In this document: positions 23,961 to 35,168 of the stretch, one piece after another
How the letters are laid out: the number at the start of each line of letters is the position of its first letter
Position numbering within the stretch: the first letter of the stretch is position 1
DNA from: Moniliella sp. 'wahieum'
Taxonomy: Eukaryota; Basidiomycota; Moniliellomycetes; Moniliellales; Moniliellaceae
Direction of reading: 5' to 3'
DNA: 64,000 bases
Assembly: GCA_003971905.1 (NCBI GenBank)
Contig: RSEE01000160.1
Span: 1-64,000, forward strand
Position numbers and translations under genes: made by a program
The notes under the pieces: model-generated
The model's input: the letters and a program-made list of their open reading frames with translations, nothing else
Told to the model about the DNA's origin: nothing
Databases searched by the model: none

Positions 23961-25534
23961 AGCGAGCACCCGCCGTTCGTTTCGACGCGTCGTTCAACGA
24001 GGAGTTTTGCTCCCAAAAAATAAAAAGAGGGCAAGCCGAGCATGGCCAAGGGGGCGGGGGGGGGGGTGCAGGAGCAATGCATTACATCGGCGTCTCGCCA
24101 GCTCGCGCGAGGACAAGAGAGAAGAAGTTGCTTCTGAAGCGAAGGGCTCTGTAATTGCGATGTGAATATTTGGGGCGTAGAGTGCGAGGGCAACGGTCAA
24201 CGTTCAACGTTCAACATTCAACTTGAACGGATGGGCGTCACATGACGGTGCGATGGATGCGGGAAGAATGGCGCATAACCGGTAACCGCCGCCTCTGGCC
24301 GGCTGTCTGGACACTTGAGCGACTGGATCGATCTGACGGATGATCGAGATGGATGGGTTGGCGACGTCACTCGCGTCACTTGCTAGTCCCTCAGCAGCTG
24401 GGCAGCTGGGCAGCTGAGCAGTGATCTTAGTGATCTTAGTGATCCTGAACTGGCTCCTCGGTTGAACGTGGTGAATGCAAACGATGGGTAGAGTAGGTTG
24501 ACGTTGAACTTGAACGTTGCGATTACTCACTAGTCACTAGCTACTATAGTCACTTCTGCCTCAGCGGCGCAAGCACTCAAGTTCGACTGGCGACAGTCTG
24601 TTTCAAGCTTGCGCCCAAACGGGATGGATGGTTTGGTTATACGTAGGCAGATGGGCTCATGCGCTCCAGCGCTCCTGGCCGCGAGCCTGCTCTCTGGCAC
24701 TCGGAACTCAGAACCCGCCGGGAGGCGCGGGTGGGTACGTAGCAGCCATGTTGAACGGCACGATAGATACGTTGACAGGGGGGGGGGGGCGTGTGGGCGA
24801 TGCCTTGTTCTTTTCTGTCGTCCCTGGAAGCGTGAGCTTGCCGCCGGACGCTTGCCGTCGAAAGCTGGACGCTTGAATTTGCTGCTGCCGTCGCAGCGTG
24901 GCGAAGGAGATGCCAATCAATAGCAATCTTACTCGGCCACCCGACGAATCGGACGACACGGGCGGCGCCAAACCCAGCGGGTAGCCAAACAAGGCAAGCA
25001 TCAGTGTGCGAAATGTGGCATCGACCACATATTTGCAGGCGCTCCGCATGCTCAGCCCGATCGCCAGTGTAGCTTCTGGTGAGGGCTGAGCCTCAGCGTC
25101 AGCCTGGGGATGGCCTCGCCTCAGCACCACGCACGCATCACCTCTTCTACGATCTAACCCCCAGAGTGGGACGAGGCTGGGAGGAATTTGGCAGCCAGAC
25201 AGGCAAGGTTTGGTTTGCGCCGGGCACGGACCACGCCAGTTGCGCGCCGCTGCCCCCGTGCCTGTGCTGGTCACGTGCGGCAGGCGGTCGTGCCACGTCC
25301 TGCGTGGGGGGGGTTTAAGTGTTGGTGCAGCGGCACGGCGGCAGTCTCCTTCTCGCCCAGCACAGCAAGCACCTCGACCGGGCTGATGTACTGATGTACC
25401 GAGTACTTGCGGATTACTGACGCCCGCCGCGATGTATATAACCCGCCCAGCTGTCCGGGCCTCCGCCCCTCTCTCCCCCATCTTTCCGATCCCCACCCCC
25501 CCTTCCCACCGTCCTCAACTCCACCAGAAGCACC
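23961..25534. other. Intergenic region upstream of pyruvate kinase
   Basis: No gene is supported. AACGTTCA direct repeats lie at 24198-24225 with a related GTTGAACTTGAACGTTG near 24498; a run of ten or more G lies at 24779-24789. A minus-strand open frame (24708-25496, 262 codons) has no recognisable domain and overlaps the pyruvate kinase core promoter. The last 100 bp hold a TATA box and CT-rich leader. Confidence 0.6.
25435..25441 (+). promoter_or_regulatory. TATA box of pyruvate kinase gene
   Basis: TATATAA lies 94 bp before the pyruvate kinase ATG and is followed by a CT-rich stretch (25464-25515), the layout of strongly expressed fungal glycolytic genes. Confidence 0.7.
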
Positions 25535-27220
25535 ATGGCTCTCGCTCCCCAACGCCCGCATGACGCAGATCGAGTGGCTGGCCCACCTCAACCCGCTCGG
25601 CTTCCAGCAGACCGCGTCCAACCCCAACAACCGCAAGACGGCCATCGTCTGCACCATTGGGCCCAAGCAACAATGTGCCTACGCTCAAGGCGCTGCGTGA
25701 CGCCGGCATGAACGTCGTCCGTCTCAATGCGTCGCACGGCACGCACGAGTACTTCCAGTCGGTGATTGACAATGCTCGTGAGGTCGAGGCCAAGTACCCT
25801 GGCCGTCCGTTGGCCATTGCTCTGGACACCAAGGGTCCGGATGCGCACGGGCATGATGGTCAATGGGGAAGATGCGCCGATCGAGGCTGGCCACGAATTT
25901 TACGTGACGACCGACGATGCGTACGCTGAAAAGTCCAGCCCGAGTCACCTGTACATTGACTACAAGAACCTGCCCAAGATGATTGACGTGGGCAAGAAGA
26001 TTTACATTGACGATGGTATTCTTGCGCTGGAGGTGCTTGCGATTGAATCGCCTACGCTCGTCAAGGTGCGCGCTGTCAACGCCGGTGTGCTGAGCAACAA
26101 GAAGGTGTCAACCTTCCCATGACGGAGATTGACTTGCCCGCTCTGTCGGCCAAGGACGAGGCGGACATTCGTTTTGCCGTTTCGCAGAACCTCGACTACG
26201 TCTTTGCCTCTTTCATCCGTACCCCGCAGGACGTGCAGCACATCCGCCGCGTCCTCGGCGAGGACGGCGCCCACATCAAGATCATCTCCAAGATCGAGTC
26301 GCACCAGGGTGTGCAGAACTTCACCGACATTCTCAAGGAGACCGACGGTATCATGGTCGCCCGTGGTGACCTTGGTATTGAGATCCCGGCCGAGGCTGTG
26401 GCTGTGAGCCAGGTGTGTTTCTTTCTCCCGTCTTCCATTTTGTGCTTTGGTGTAGGGTTTCTCTGGGGATGTACTGACACGGGGTTGGTTGTTTTCCTCT
26501 TTTCGTCCGCAGAAAATGATGATCGCTCAATGCAACTTGGCTGGCAAGCCTGTGATTTGCGCTACGCAGATGCTCGAGTCGATGATCAAGAACAACCGTC
26601 CTACGCGTGCCGAGGTGTCGGACGTGTTCAACGCCGTCTTGGACGGTGCGGACTGTGTGATGTTGTCGGGTGAGACGGCCAAGGGACTGTACCCCGTGGA
26701 GGCAGTGACGACGATGGCGCAGACTGCTCGTCTTGCCGAATCGGCACTTGCCTATCCTGCGATCTTCAATGAGATGCGGCAAGTTGTGCAGACGCCTACG
26801 CACACGGAGGAGACTGTTGCTATGGCTGCTGTGGCTGCTGCGCTTGAGCAGAAGGCCGGTGCGATCCTTCTCATGTCTACTTCGGGTAACACCGCTCGCT
26901 TGGTGAGCAAGTACCGTCCCTCGTGCCCCGTGCTGGTGATTACGCGTAACGACCAGACTGTACGTGCGTGCCACCTGTACCGCGGTACCTACCCGTTCTA
27001 CTACCCGCACCCGCGTCCCGCCGTGGGCAAGTGGCAAGAGGACGTCGACAACCGGATCAAGTTTGGGTTCTCCGAGGCTTTGGCCCTGGGCATCCTCAAG
27101 CCCGGCGCTACCGTCGTCGCCCTCCAGGGCTGGCGCGCCGGTAAGGGCGCCACCAACTCGATGCGCATCCTCTCTGTCCCCACGCACGAGTCGGGTCTCG
27201 AGCTCGAGTCGGCCCAGTAA
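25535..27220 (+). CDS. Pyruvate kinase
   Basis: It converts phosphoenolpyruvate and ADP to pyruvate and ATP in the last step of glycolysis. Blocks in order: [25 protein letters not shown] (usually NFSHG), [41 protein letters not shown], the active-site [13 protein letters not shown] (usually KIEN), [14 protein letters not shown], then [17 protein letters not shown] and [20 protein letters not shown], and a complete C-terminal effector domain ending in ELESAQ. One 100-bp intron (26413-26512, donor GTGTGT, acceptor CCGCAG) falls exactly between VAVSQ and KMMIA. The ATG at 25535 opens MALAP; the homology continues one frame away from MTQIEWL (ATG 25559). Further jumps occur near 25666, 25838 and 26104; one of these (GGG read as GG in KKGVNLP) is a homopolymer loss. 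Exon 2 is undisturbed over 700 bp. Confidence 0.97.
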
Positions 27221-28565
27221 ACGGATCCGCTCACCATCCCCAACGCGAACGTGAACGCACTGCTTACTAGTCGATGAACCACTGTGCCCGCCCACGTTTT
27301 TTTTTTTCTTCGTGGGTCCACCGTGCTTGTCTTCCACGCCCCCCATCGTTACGTCTTTGATGCTATGACAAATGAAAACTGTGCTCTTGCCATTCCTGCC
27401 GTTGCCTGCTGTTGTGGTAGTTGTAGTCTAGTCTTGTGTGCGCGGTACGATCCCGGTGTCGTCGTTAACATTGGGATCGCCTCGTATGCATATAGTGGAT
27501 GATATATCTCCGCACATGGGGCCCAGATGGGAGAGAAGCCTAACCGCGTTTGATTGCACGAGTCGTGGGGGGGAGGTGCTGGATGCTGGGAAAGAAGGCG
27601 TACCGGCAATCTGGAGCTGGAGCCAAATCCATCTGCCGACGGCTCGACGAGTGTGGCCCGTGACCAACTGGGAGAGGAAAGAGGGATGGAGGGATGGAGG
27701 GATGGGGAGCCTCATGATGGATGGGCATGAGGACGATGGATGAGTACGAAGGGCAAGGTGTGCAGTGAGCAACATCGGGCACACCGCACACAGCACATAG
27801 CACACAGCACCGAGCACCGAGCACCGAGCACCGAGCAAAGAGCATATTTGCAACCAAAAGGGTACCCGGTACGAGAGAGAGGCAAGCTAAGTAAAGTAAG
27901 ATCGGTGGATGATCGAGATGATCGAGATGATCGAGGATGATGCAAAAGTGGGCAACAAAAAGCAAAGTGCATATGTGGGGTACCTCATTATGTCGTGCGA
28001 AAAAGGAGTATTGGGCGGAGAGCAGAGCGGAGGAGAGGGGGAGGGGAGGAGAAGGGACGGGGGAGGGGGAGGGGAGGAGCAAGGGACGGGGGAGAGGGGG
28101 AGGGGAGGAGCAAGGGACGGGGGGAAGGAATGGGACGAAAGTAGAGGAGATAAAGGAAAGGAGGGATGAGAAGATAGATGAGAAAAGGAACCAACCCTTG
28201 TTCCTACAAAGCAAAACGCAAAATGCAAAATGCGAAAGGCAAAAAGCAAATGGCAAAACGCAAAGGGCAAGAGCCACAAAGCAGAAGGCAAGAGCAAAAA
28301 GCAAAAAGCAAAGAGCAAAAAGGCAAAAAGGCAAACAGCACCAGGCAAAAAGTTCATGCATGCCCAGCAGCAACCTCACCCGCTCACCCGCCTCACCCAC
28401 CTCGCCATCCAACGCAACCTGGGACGGAGGGAAGGGAGGGGGGGGGGGGGGACGCCCTCCCTTCTCCTCCTTCCTACCTCCTCATTCCTCCTTCCACCGC
28501 CCTGCACCCTGCACGTGCACCCCTCCCTCCTCCCCCATCCCCCCACTGCTCCCGCTTCCCGCAGC
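27221..28565. other. Intergenic between convergent genes, purine-rich short repeats
   Basis: No gene is supported between the pyruvate kinase stop and the 3' end of the NRG1-like gene. It contains a GCACCGAGCACCGA repeat (27806-27836), GATCGAGATGATCGAGATG (27908-27930), a GGAGAGGGGGAGGGGAGGAG field (28020-28125) and a GCAAAA repeat field (28205-28350). The long minus-strand Leu/Phe/Ser frame (27540-28412) is compositional. Confidence 0.6.
28205..28350. repeat. GCAAAA/GCAAAAG degenerate tandem repeat
   Basis: About twenty imperfect 7-10 bp units of the form GCAAAA(A/C/T)G lie head to tail on the plus strand. A short stretch of the same kind occurs at 8238-8275. Confidence 0.7.
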
Positions 28566-31143
28566 TCACGCATAACCATACGGCTCGTACTTATCCGAGC
28601 GCCACGCAGGCGGAGCGGGACTAACGTTAGCGTTAGCGTTCGAGTTCGGGTTGGGGTTCGGGGGCAAGCTGTAGGACACAGGGTAGTACGCAGCTTGGGA
28701 CAAGGGAGCACCCGAACTGGCGGGTGCGGGTGCGGTGCGGGTGGGGATGAGCATGAGCATGCGGGTGAGGGTGAGCATGCGGATGAGCGTGGGGGTGGGG
28801 GTAAGTGTGTGGGTGGGAAGCGGTGTCGAGGTGTGCGGTGGAGGAAGGCGGGGCTGTGCCTGGCGGGTGCAGCGGGGCGAGCGAGCCTGGGGCGCCAGTG
28901 CCAGTACCAGTGCCCGAGACGGAAGCAGAAGAAGCAGAGGTAAGCGGGGGTGGGGGGAGGGAAGAGCGCCAAGCCGGTTCGGGAGGTAATATGCGCGTGC
29001 GGGGGCAGAGGTCCAGGGTGCGACGGGAGGGTAGGTAGAAGTGGACGTGGACGTGGAACCGGGATTGGGATTGGAAACGGGATTTGGATTGGAAGTGGGA
29101 TTGGGAGTGGCGGGGTCGGGGTGGGGATGGAACGTAGCTGGGCCAGGGGCACGAAGGGGCGTAGTGGGCCCGAGGTAGAGGTGGAGAGGGGGGAAGAGGG
29201 GACGGCAGGTGGGCCCACGGGATCGGATAGCGGCACCGAGTACCGCGCAGGGTCCGAGGGGTAGTACAGCGTCTGGCCCTGGTTCGGGTTCGAGGTCTGG
29301 GTCTGGCTGTGGGTCTGGGGCTGGGTCTGGGTCTGGGTCGTGGGGCAAGGCGGTGCCAGCTGCGGCGCTGGGACCGGGGGCGAGGAAGACAGTGCCAGGC
29401 GGGATGAAACGGGATGTGGAAGAAGAAGAAGACGGGGTAGGGTGGAGCTGGGGTTGTCGAGGGTCGGATGAAGACGAGGAAGCAGCCAGTGGCGGGGCTA
29501 CGACAGCCAAGACGTGAGCGGGGAAATTTTTGTCCGTCTTGGTTTTGGGCAAGCGGGTGGCCAAGTCGGCGCCGACAGAACGAACGACCTGTTCTCCCAT
29601 TTTCTCCCATCTTCGCCCACCACATCCTCCACCACCGCAATTGCTGTCCCGTCCAGAAGAGATTGTTTGGCATGCGCCACATTCTCATCTTCCTGCATCA
29701 ACTCGGCGCGCACTCTTCAACAGATAGCCCAGCTCATTGTCCTTGGTGCGCGAAGAAATCACATGGGTCTTGTAATGTTGAAGACTGTTGTCCTGCCGCG
29801 AAAAGCGCGAGTTGCAGCCAGGAAAGGTACATACGTACGGCCGAGCCCCAGTCCCGTCTGAAGGCAAAGACAGACAAGCCGCAAAAGAGTCAGCAAAGCC
29901 CATCAACAAAGACAAGAAATATGGTCAGCAAGTCAACCAGTCAACCAGTCAACAGGCCAACAGGTTAACCAGTCAACAGATCAACAGATCAACCAGTCAA
30001 CAGGCCAACCACCAAGAGGACACGAGGGGGGGGGGACGATAGGGACTTACCCTTGTGCACACGGCTGTGCCGGGCGGCGTGGCCGGAAGTGGAAAAGGTG
30101 TGGGAACAAATTCCACAGGGGAACCGTTTTTGACCATCGATCATGACGGGGCCCGGACGGGCCGAGGGGCGGAACGTGCCGCGATGTCGTTTAGAGGGGT
30201 GCGCAGCGTCGTCGGTACTGCCCCCCGCGGGAGCCGGGGCGGGTACAGTACCTTCGGAAGCAGTCGCAGTCGCAGTAGCAGCTCCAGCCGCAGCAGCAGG
30301 CGTAGCAGTAGCAGTAGCCGAAGCGGCCGTGGACTGGTGCGCAGCCAGAGGTCTAGGTGCAGATTCGGTTCTGGTGGGGTCGGTCTCGTCGGCTCGACCC
30401 GTGTCGGGCGGAGCGGTAGCGGTAGCGGTAGCGGTAGTGGATGCGTCAGGCTCGGTGGGGCTGTCGGGAAGTTCGGTGCGGGAGGAAGCGCGTCGTCTTG
30501 CGGATCCCTCGAGGTCGCGACGGCGTTTGGCGCGGGGCTTGAGGAAGGGCGCAAGGAGGCGCTCAGCCTGGGGCGTGAGCATGCCGCCACCGGGACTAGA
30601 GGAAGGGTGGGAGAACGAGTGGCGTTGCGGGGCGAGGGAGCAAGGGGGGAGGGAAGGCAGGGGTAGCAGCAGTAGTAGCAGCGGTCGGGAGGCCCGAGCA
30701 ACAGTGGGGGAGGAGTGGGAGGCAGGGCCAAAGGAGGCTGTGGGCTCGCGACGGAGCAGATCGGAGGAGGGGCGAGGATGGGAAGTGAGTCGGGGTGGCT
30801 GACACTGGGCCCGAGCAGGGGGCAAAGCTGCTGGGAGCGGGGCGCTCGGCGACGGAGCGGGGTTGGGGCAGGTGGGAGCGGGTGAGGGAGCTGGTGAGGG
30901 CGGCGCGTGCTGGTGCTGCTGGTGCTGCTGGTGCTGGTACTGGAGGTGGTGGAGGTGCTGGTCGTGCGGGGGCGGCTGGGGCGGCTGGAACTGGGGGCGG
31001 CGGGGGGGCAGCGGGGCGGCGCGCTGGAGGGCACTGGCGCCGGCGCCAACACCCGGGGCAGGGAAGGCGAGGTGCTTGAGCGGGGGCGGGGGGCGGGTGT
31101 CGCGCAGCGGGGAGGGCGCCGGGAGCGGCTCGAGACGCGCCAT
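28566..31143 (-). CDS. NRG1-like C2H2 zinc-finger transcription factor
   Basis: A nuclear sequence-specific regulator is predicted; the Nrg1 group represses glucose-, stress- or filamentation-linked genes. The first exon (31143-30051) is a long Pro/Ser/Ala/Gln-rich region with a His-Gln run, a basic LKPRAKRRRDLEG patch and SKRHRGTFRPSARPG, ending in finger 1, FPCGICSHTFSTSGHAARHS (C-x2-C-x12-H-x3-H). A 193-bp intron (29858-30050, GTAAGT..CAG) holds a minisatellite. Exon 2 gives finger 2, YVCTFPGC then SRFSRQDNSLQHYKTH (C-x4-C-x12-H-x3-H). The paired fingers with FSRQDN..QHY are the Nrg1 hallmark. The finger frame stops at 29685. Another frame stays open to 28566, with Ser-rich and Asp-Pro repeats and end KYEPYGYA; joining it to this gene by an intron or frame correction is inference. 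Confidence 0.75.
29925..30015. repeat. Minisatellite in NRG1-like intron
   Basis: About ten head-to-tail 8-bp units of the form AACCAGTC/AACAGGCC/AACAGATC lie on the plus strand, wholly inside the 193-bp intron between the two zinc-finger exons. Confidence 0.8.
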
Positions 31144-32473
31144 GGCAAGTGTGGTGGTGGTGGGGGGGGGGTAGTGGATGGGAGGGTGGTAGGAGTGGGA
31201 GCGCGGGGTGGGGCCAGGGCTTTGGATGCGGGCGGGGGGCAGCAGGCGCCGCCCGCAGCAGGCCAGTGTGGGCGCGGCTGCTCGGCCGGGTGGCACGCGG
31301 CGAGTGTGGGCGGCGCGCGGCACAGACAGCGCGTGTGCGAGCGTGTGCCGAGCGTGCGCCGAAAGGGAGAGCGAGTGCTGGTCACCCGTCGCTAGTCACT
31401 ACAGTCACTGGCAGCCACGGGACGCACTCGGCTGCCGGCGGCCCTGCGTGCTGGGCACGCCACCATCTCAGGCGGATTGGGCCGGTGCAGCACGGCGCCT
31501 GTGTCGGACTGTGCTGCGCCTATGCAAGCCACAGGCCCACTGTGTGCCTGCTGCGCCCAGCTGCGCGCATCACCGGTATGTCACGCCCCTGTCACCAGCA
31601 TGTCACACTGCGTGTCATGCAAGTCACGTGCACATCAGCGTCCGACCGCTTTTACGCTGGCTCGCCTTGAAGCTTGAAGCTTGACCACCGAAAGCGGCGG
31701 CCCCTCGGCGTATCTCCATCCGCCCCGCACACCCGGCACTAGTGTGACCAAATCGCGTTTTTGGGTGACGGCAACGGACCACAGGTGACACAACCGTAGC
31801 ACCCAGCCAAGAGCTCGTCCAATATCCCGCCTTCACACACACGCTCGCCTTGCCCCACCACACGGCACGCGATAATCGATACATGGCCTCTTCGGCTGGT
31901 CCCTTGCGTTCGTTCTCCCCCCTCCTCCCCTCAAACCCCTCGCAATAAGGTGCCACTCCTCTCCGCTACCCTCGCCCCGAACGGTGCATGGCGGCTCCGA
32001 CCATAGTGAGACCCCGCGTCGGGGTTGACATGGTTGTGACAGGTGGGATGTGGGACTCACATCTGAGATGCTGACAAAGATACGAACGGTCAACTCACCG
32101 GTGAACGTTGAACCCCTCTCTCTTGAAGCTTCGGCTTCAGCGTTTCAGCGCTTCAGCTACACATGCATCATCGCATGTCACATGTCACAGCAAAAAAAAC
32201 CAGCGCTCGGCGCCACCTCGGGCAACAGCACCAAGAGCAACTGTGCGTATGCGGCCGCAACGCACCACCACCTGTTGACCTCTGGTCATTTATGGCCAAG
32301 GTCACTTCCAAGTGACAATCATGTGTGATGCGCGTGTGATGTTTTCTGACGTGGCGTTTCCGACTCCATGATGACTTGGATTCGCCACCGCCTTAGCAAT
32401 TTGATCTCCATCGACCACCATTTCCATTTGCTGCTCTTTGAGCTCTTCCTGGGCGTTAATACCACCAGTTACA

Positions 32474-32526
32474 CATGTCACATGTCACCCCATCACATGT
32501 CACCTGCATCACATGTCACATGTCAC
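32474..32526. repeat. Five CATGTCAC repeats in 53 bp
   Basis: CATGTCAC occurs at 32474, 32481, 32496, 32512 and 32519. Related copies lie at about 31573-31600 and 32170-32190. This may be a binding-site array or a short minisatellite. Confidence 0.6.
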
Positions 32527-32678
32527 AAAGGAGGTCAGACTCCAGGCCCCAGGAGAAGGAGGGTGGCACTACTCATCAGTACTCACACCAGAGGATAGGG
32601 AGGGATACACTCCTGTGTGGCATACATAGTGTCTGCACGTGAAGGAATTACTCATCCTGGTTACCCAGCGATGTCCTA

Positions 32679-32811
32679 AGTGAAGAAGAAGAAGAAAAGA
32701 AAGAATAAGAAGAAGAAAAGAAGAGAAAGAAGAAAAGAAGAAGAATAAGAAGAAGAAGAAAGAAGAAAAGAAGAAGAAGAAAGAAGAAGAAGAGAAGAAG
32801 AGAAGAATAAG
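32679..32811. repeat. Polypurine GAAGAA tract
   Basis: A run of AAGAAGAAG/GAAAAGAAG units on the plus strand ends about 160 bp before the second solo LTR. No coding use is evident. Confidence 0.8.
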
Positions 32812-32970
32812 GAAGAGTGGCCCAGGCCAGATCATAGGGATACTAGTGTGGTGCCCGGATATGCGTAAGAGGTTAGGCCGGTCGGGTGACCTCGGAGGGG
32901 GCTGGCCCTTAAGGCCCTCATGGTCAACAAGAATGAAGAAGATTAGACTGTTAATAGAGAATCTCTCGGC

Positions 32971-33187
32971 TGTCACATCTAACTAGTAGTTTAGCTGGTC
33001 TCACTCCTAGTTCCAATTCCTTCGTTTCGAGCGTCTCGCTCCTTTCCTGTTTCTTCCACTTGGCAACCATGTCTCTGCTCATGCTCATTCATCATGCTTC
33101 TTCCCAATACAAACTACGAACGATTGCTACACCCCTTTTTGGCCTAGTTCCGATTCTGGTCTTCTCGCCTTAACCCCGACGGTGACA
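32971..33187. mobile_element. Solo LTR, 217 bp, with 5-bp target-site duplication
   Basis: The element begins TGTCACATCT and ends GACGGTGACA, giving a 6-bp terminal inverted repeat TGTCAC/GTGACA. The 5-bp direct repeat TCGGC flanks it exactly (32966-32970 and 33188-33192). The interior does not resemble the 867-bp LTR at 6546, so this is a different family that shares terminal sequence. No internal retrotransposon coding region is adjacent, so it is a solo LTR fossil with intact ends and an undamaged duplication, which argues for modest age. Confidence 0.85.
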
Positions 33188-33192
33188 TCGGC

Positions 33193-35168
33193 GGTGGAGG
33201 TTGCTTGGCCCTCAGACCCATGGTGGTGGCCAACGTGCAACAGCCCATAACCCCCACCCACAGCCCACAGTCCAGCCATGCATCATGGGAAAAGGAGGGG
33301 AGGCTATTATGGGGGCGAAGAGTCTGTGTGAGAGTCTCGGGTGGGACCTGGTGATATTGATGGGGGGACTCGCCGCTGTATACGTATCCTTTTGAATCCA
33401 GTCTACTATACAGTTTTGTAATTCTACTAAGAGGCACAGAACCACCTTTTGGACGGACCGTCACAGCGACGCGGGAACGGTCCACCAAGGACTGCTTGCG
33501 ATCGTGGTAGACCTCAGCGGGAGTAGGAAGAGACAGACACCCGCAGTCCGGTTGGGGGAGCGTCAGATGACGGTCTGCGCGCAGATATAGATCAGGGAAG
33601 GCGAGTGTCTCGATTACAGAGGAAGTGGTACTCCGAGGGGAACACTGTTTCTGTCCGATCTGATTGGTATTGTGGCCGCCCATCTCTCCACGATGCCACC
33701 GTCGCAGGCAGACTCGGAACGAGTCCTTTAATAGTGGACCGGGAAGAGCAATCGCTGTCTGAAGTAACCGCGGAGTGGCAGGGTGGAACCGAGACGTGAT
33801 CAGTCAATTCGTAAGCATAAGCGTGGAATAGTCGGTAGAGGGAGAAGGGAGAAGGGAGAAGGTGGAATCAGGTGGATGATAGACTGGGGCAAAGTGCAAA
33901 CACATCCGGGGTATAGAGTGAGGGTTGGTATAGAGTAATACGCAACAGCAGGATACCTATCTATTCCATACGAGCAGCACAGCTATTAATATAATCAGAG
34001 GCCTTAGGCAGGCATGCTGGTACTAGAGTCTCTATACTGCACTACGCACTACGCATTGCATATCATTGACGGAGCGTAAGGCCGGGACAAAGAAACGCTG
34101 CGTCTATGTATACAGCGACCCGTTGAGATCCGGCGTGTGTTGCTTGCTAATAGCGTCAACCCCCCGTTTTAATAAACCAAGGGGATCGTCAGGAGATCAG
34201 GACGCTCTGGTATTACCCGCCATCCGGTCCCATCCCCGAGGTGCGTGTGTGGATCCGTATGAACATGGTAGACATCTGAGCGGTTACGTGAACCATCTCC
34301 ATTAAGACTCTCTTAGCAATTCCTTCCGCCGGTCCCCACAAGTATCTCACCCGCGGTCTCGGTGGCATCGTATCCTTCTTGTCAAAACCAAGGGGAAAAA
34401 GCGGGTCTCGGGTACGTCCCTGGTACTTGATGACGTTCTTGTCGCATCCTGCTCGTTCCAGCACAGCCAAAAAGCTATTGCTGCTTCTCCCCTAAAGTGT
34501 CGCGGTAGTACTCTCTGATGTACCACCTTTTGGGGTACGCGTCCTGCGCGTCCTGCGTTCCCGCGTGGCGTATCTGAGCGTGAGGTCCACCTCCATTCCT
34601 GATTCTCCTATTGCCTCAGGCTCTATCACGCGGTAAACCCTGCGCAGTGCCTTCCTCCCACGCCTTGCCCTTTCATCTTTCTCCACGGGCGGCTCGTCGC
34701 ATAATGATGTGGGCAGGTGCAATATACAAGAGGTCACGTTGTTGGTTACATAAGGTTCCATCATGATGCCACCGGGCCCGTCCCGTGCTCATCGATCTCA
34801 TCTCCCAGGTGGTTGTGCTGGGCCGCCCGTCAGTACGCAGTCGCCGCCGTTGGACGGTTGCAATCTTGCCGTGTTCCACGCTGGCGAGGCGAAGTGCGAT
34901 GGCCAAAGATAATCGACAATCGTCCGCAGACGGGTGGCAACGGGGGTGAGCAACTGCGTAGTCAGTACGCGCGTCGCTCCGAGCATCACGCGTCGGGGGC
35001 GAGTCAGCGCTCAGCGCTAGCTAGTATTAGTATTAGTCCCCACCAGCGCGCCCCGCCACCGCTTACCTAACCGCGGGTGCGTATCCGGCCTGGGTTAGGC
35101 TGGTGGTGGTGGCTGCTCGCTGCTGGCGTGCGTGCTCTTCCCCACCGTGGCCGGGTCGTCGTCGCACC
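33193..35168. other. Gene-poor interval upstream of GT90 gene
   Basis: No supported gene. Short frames on the minus strand (33193-33683, 34213-34470, 34492-34764, the last rich in Arg and Glu) show nothing recognisable and may be decayed element or host fragments. A GAGAAGGGAGAAGG repeat lies at 33841-33862. From 34750 the composition turns GC-rich toward the GT90 start. Confidence 0.5.

Larger units (their letters stand above)
31144..32970. other. Gene-poor interval with short repeats
   Basis: Upstream flank of the NRG1-like gene. No gene is supported. It includes several CATGTCAC repeats (31573-31600, 32170-32190, 32474-32526), a purine tract (32679-32811) and scattered homology-free frames. 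Confidence 0.55.

Noticed and set aside
24708-25496. 262-codon open frame on the minus strand upstream of pyruvate kinase
   Set aside because: No recognisable domain, odd composition, and it covers the TATA box and leader of a strongly expressed gene.
27540-28412. 290-codon Leu/Phe/Ser-rich minus-strand frame resembling a membrane protein
   Set aside because: It is the complement of GCAAAA and GGGGAGG repeats; hydrophobicity is a composition artefact.
31577-32042. TGTCAC at 31577-31600 paired with GTGACA at 32037 as a third LTR
   Set aside because: No 5-bp duplication matches (CGGTA or similar before, GGTGG after); the TGTCAC copies belong to the CATGTCAC repeat.
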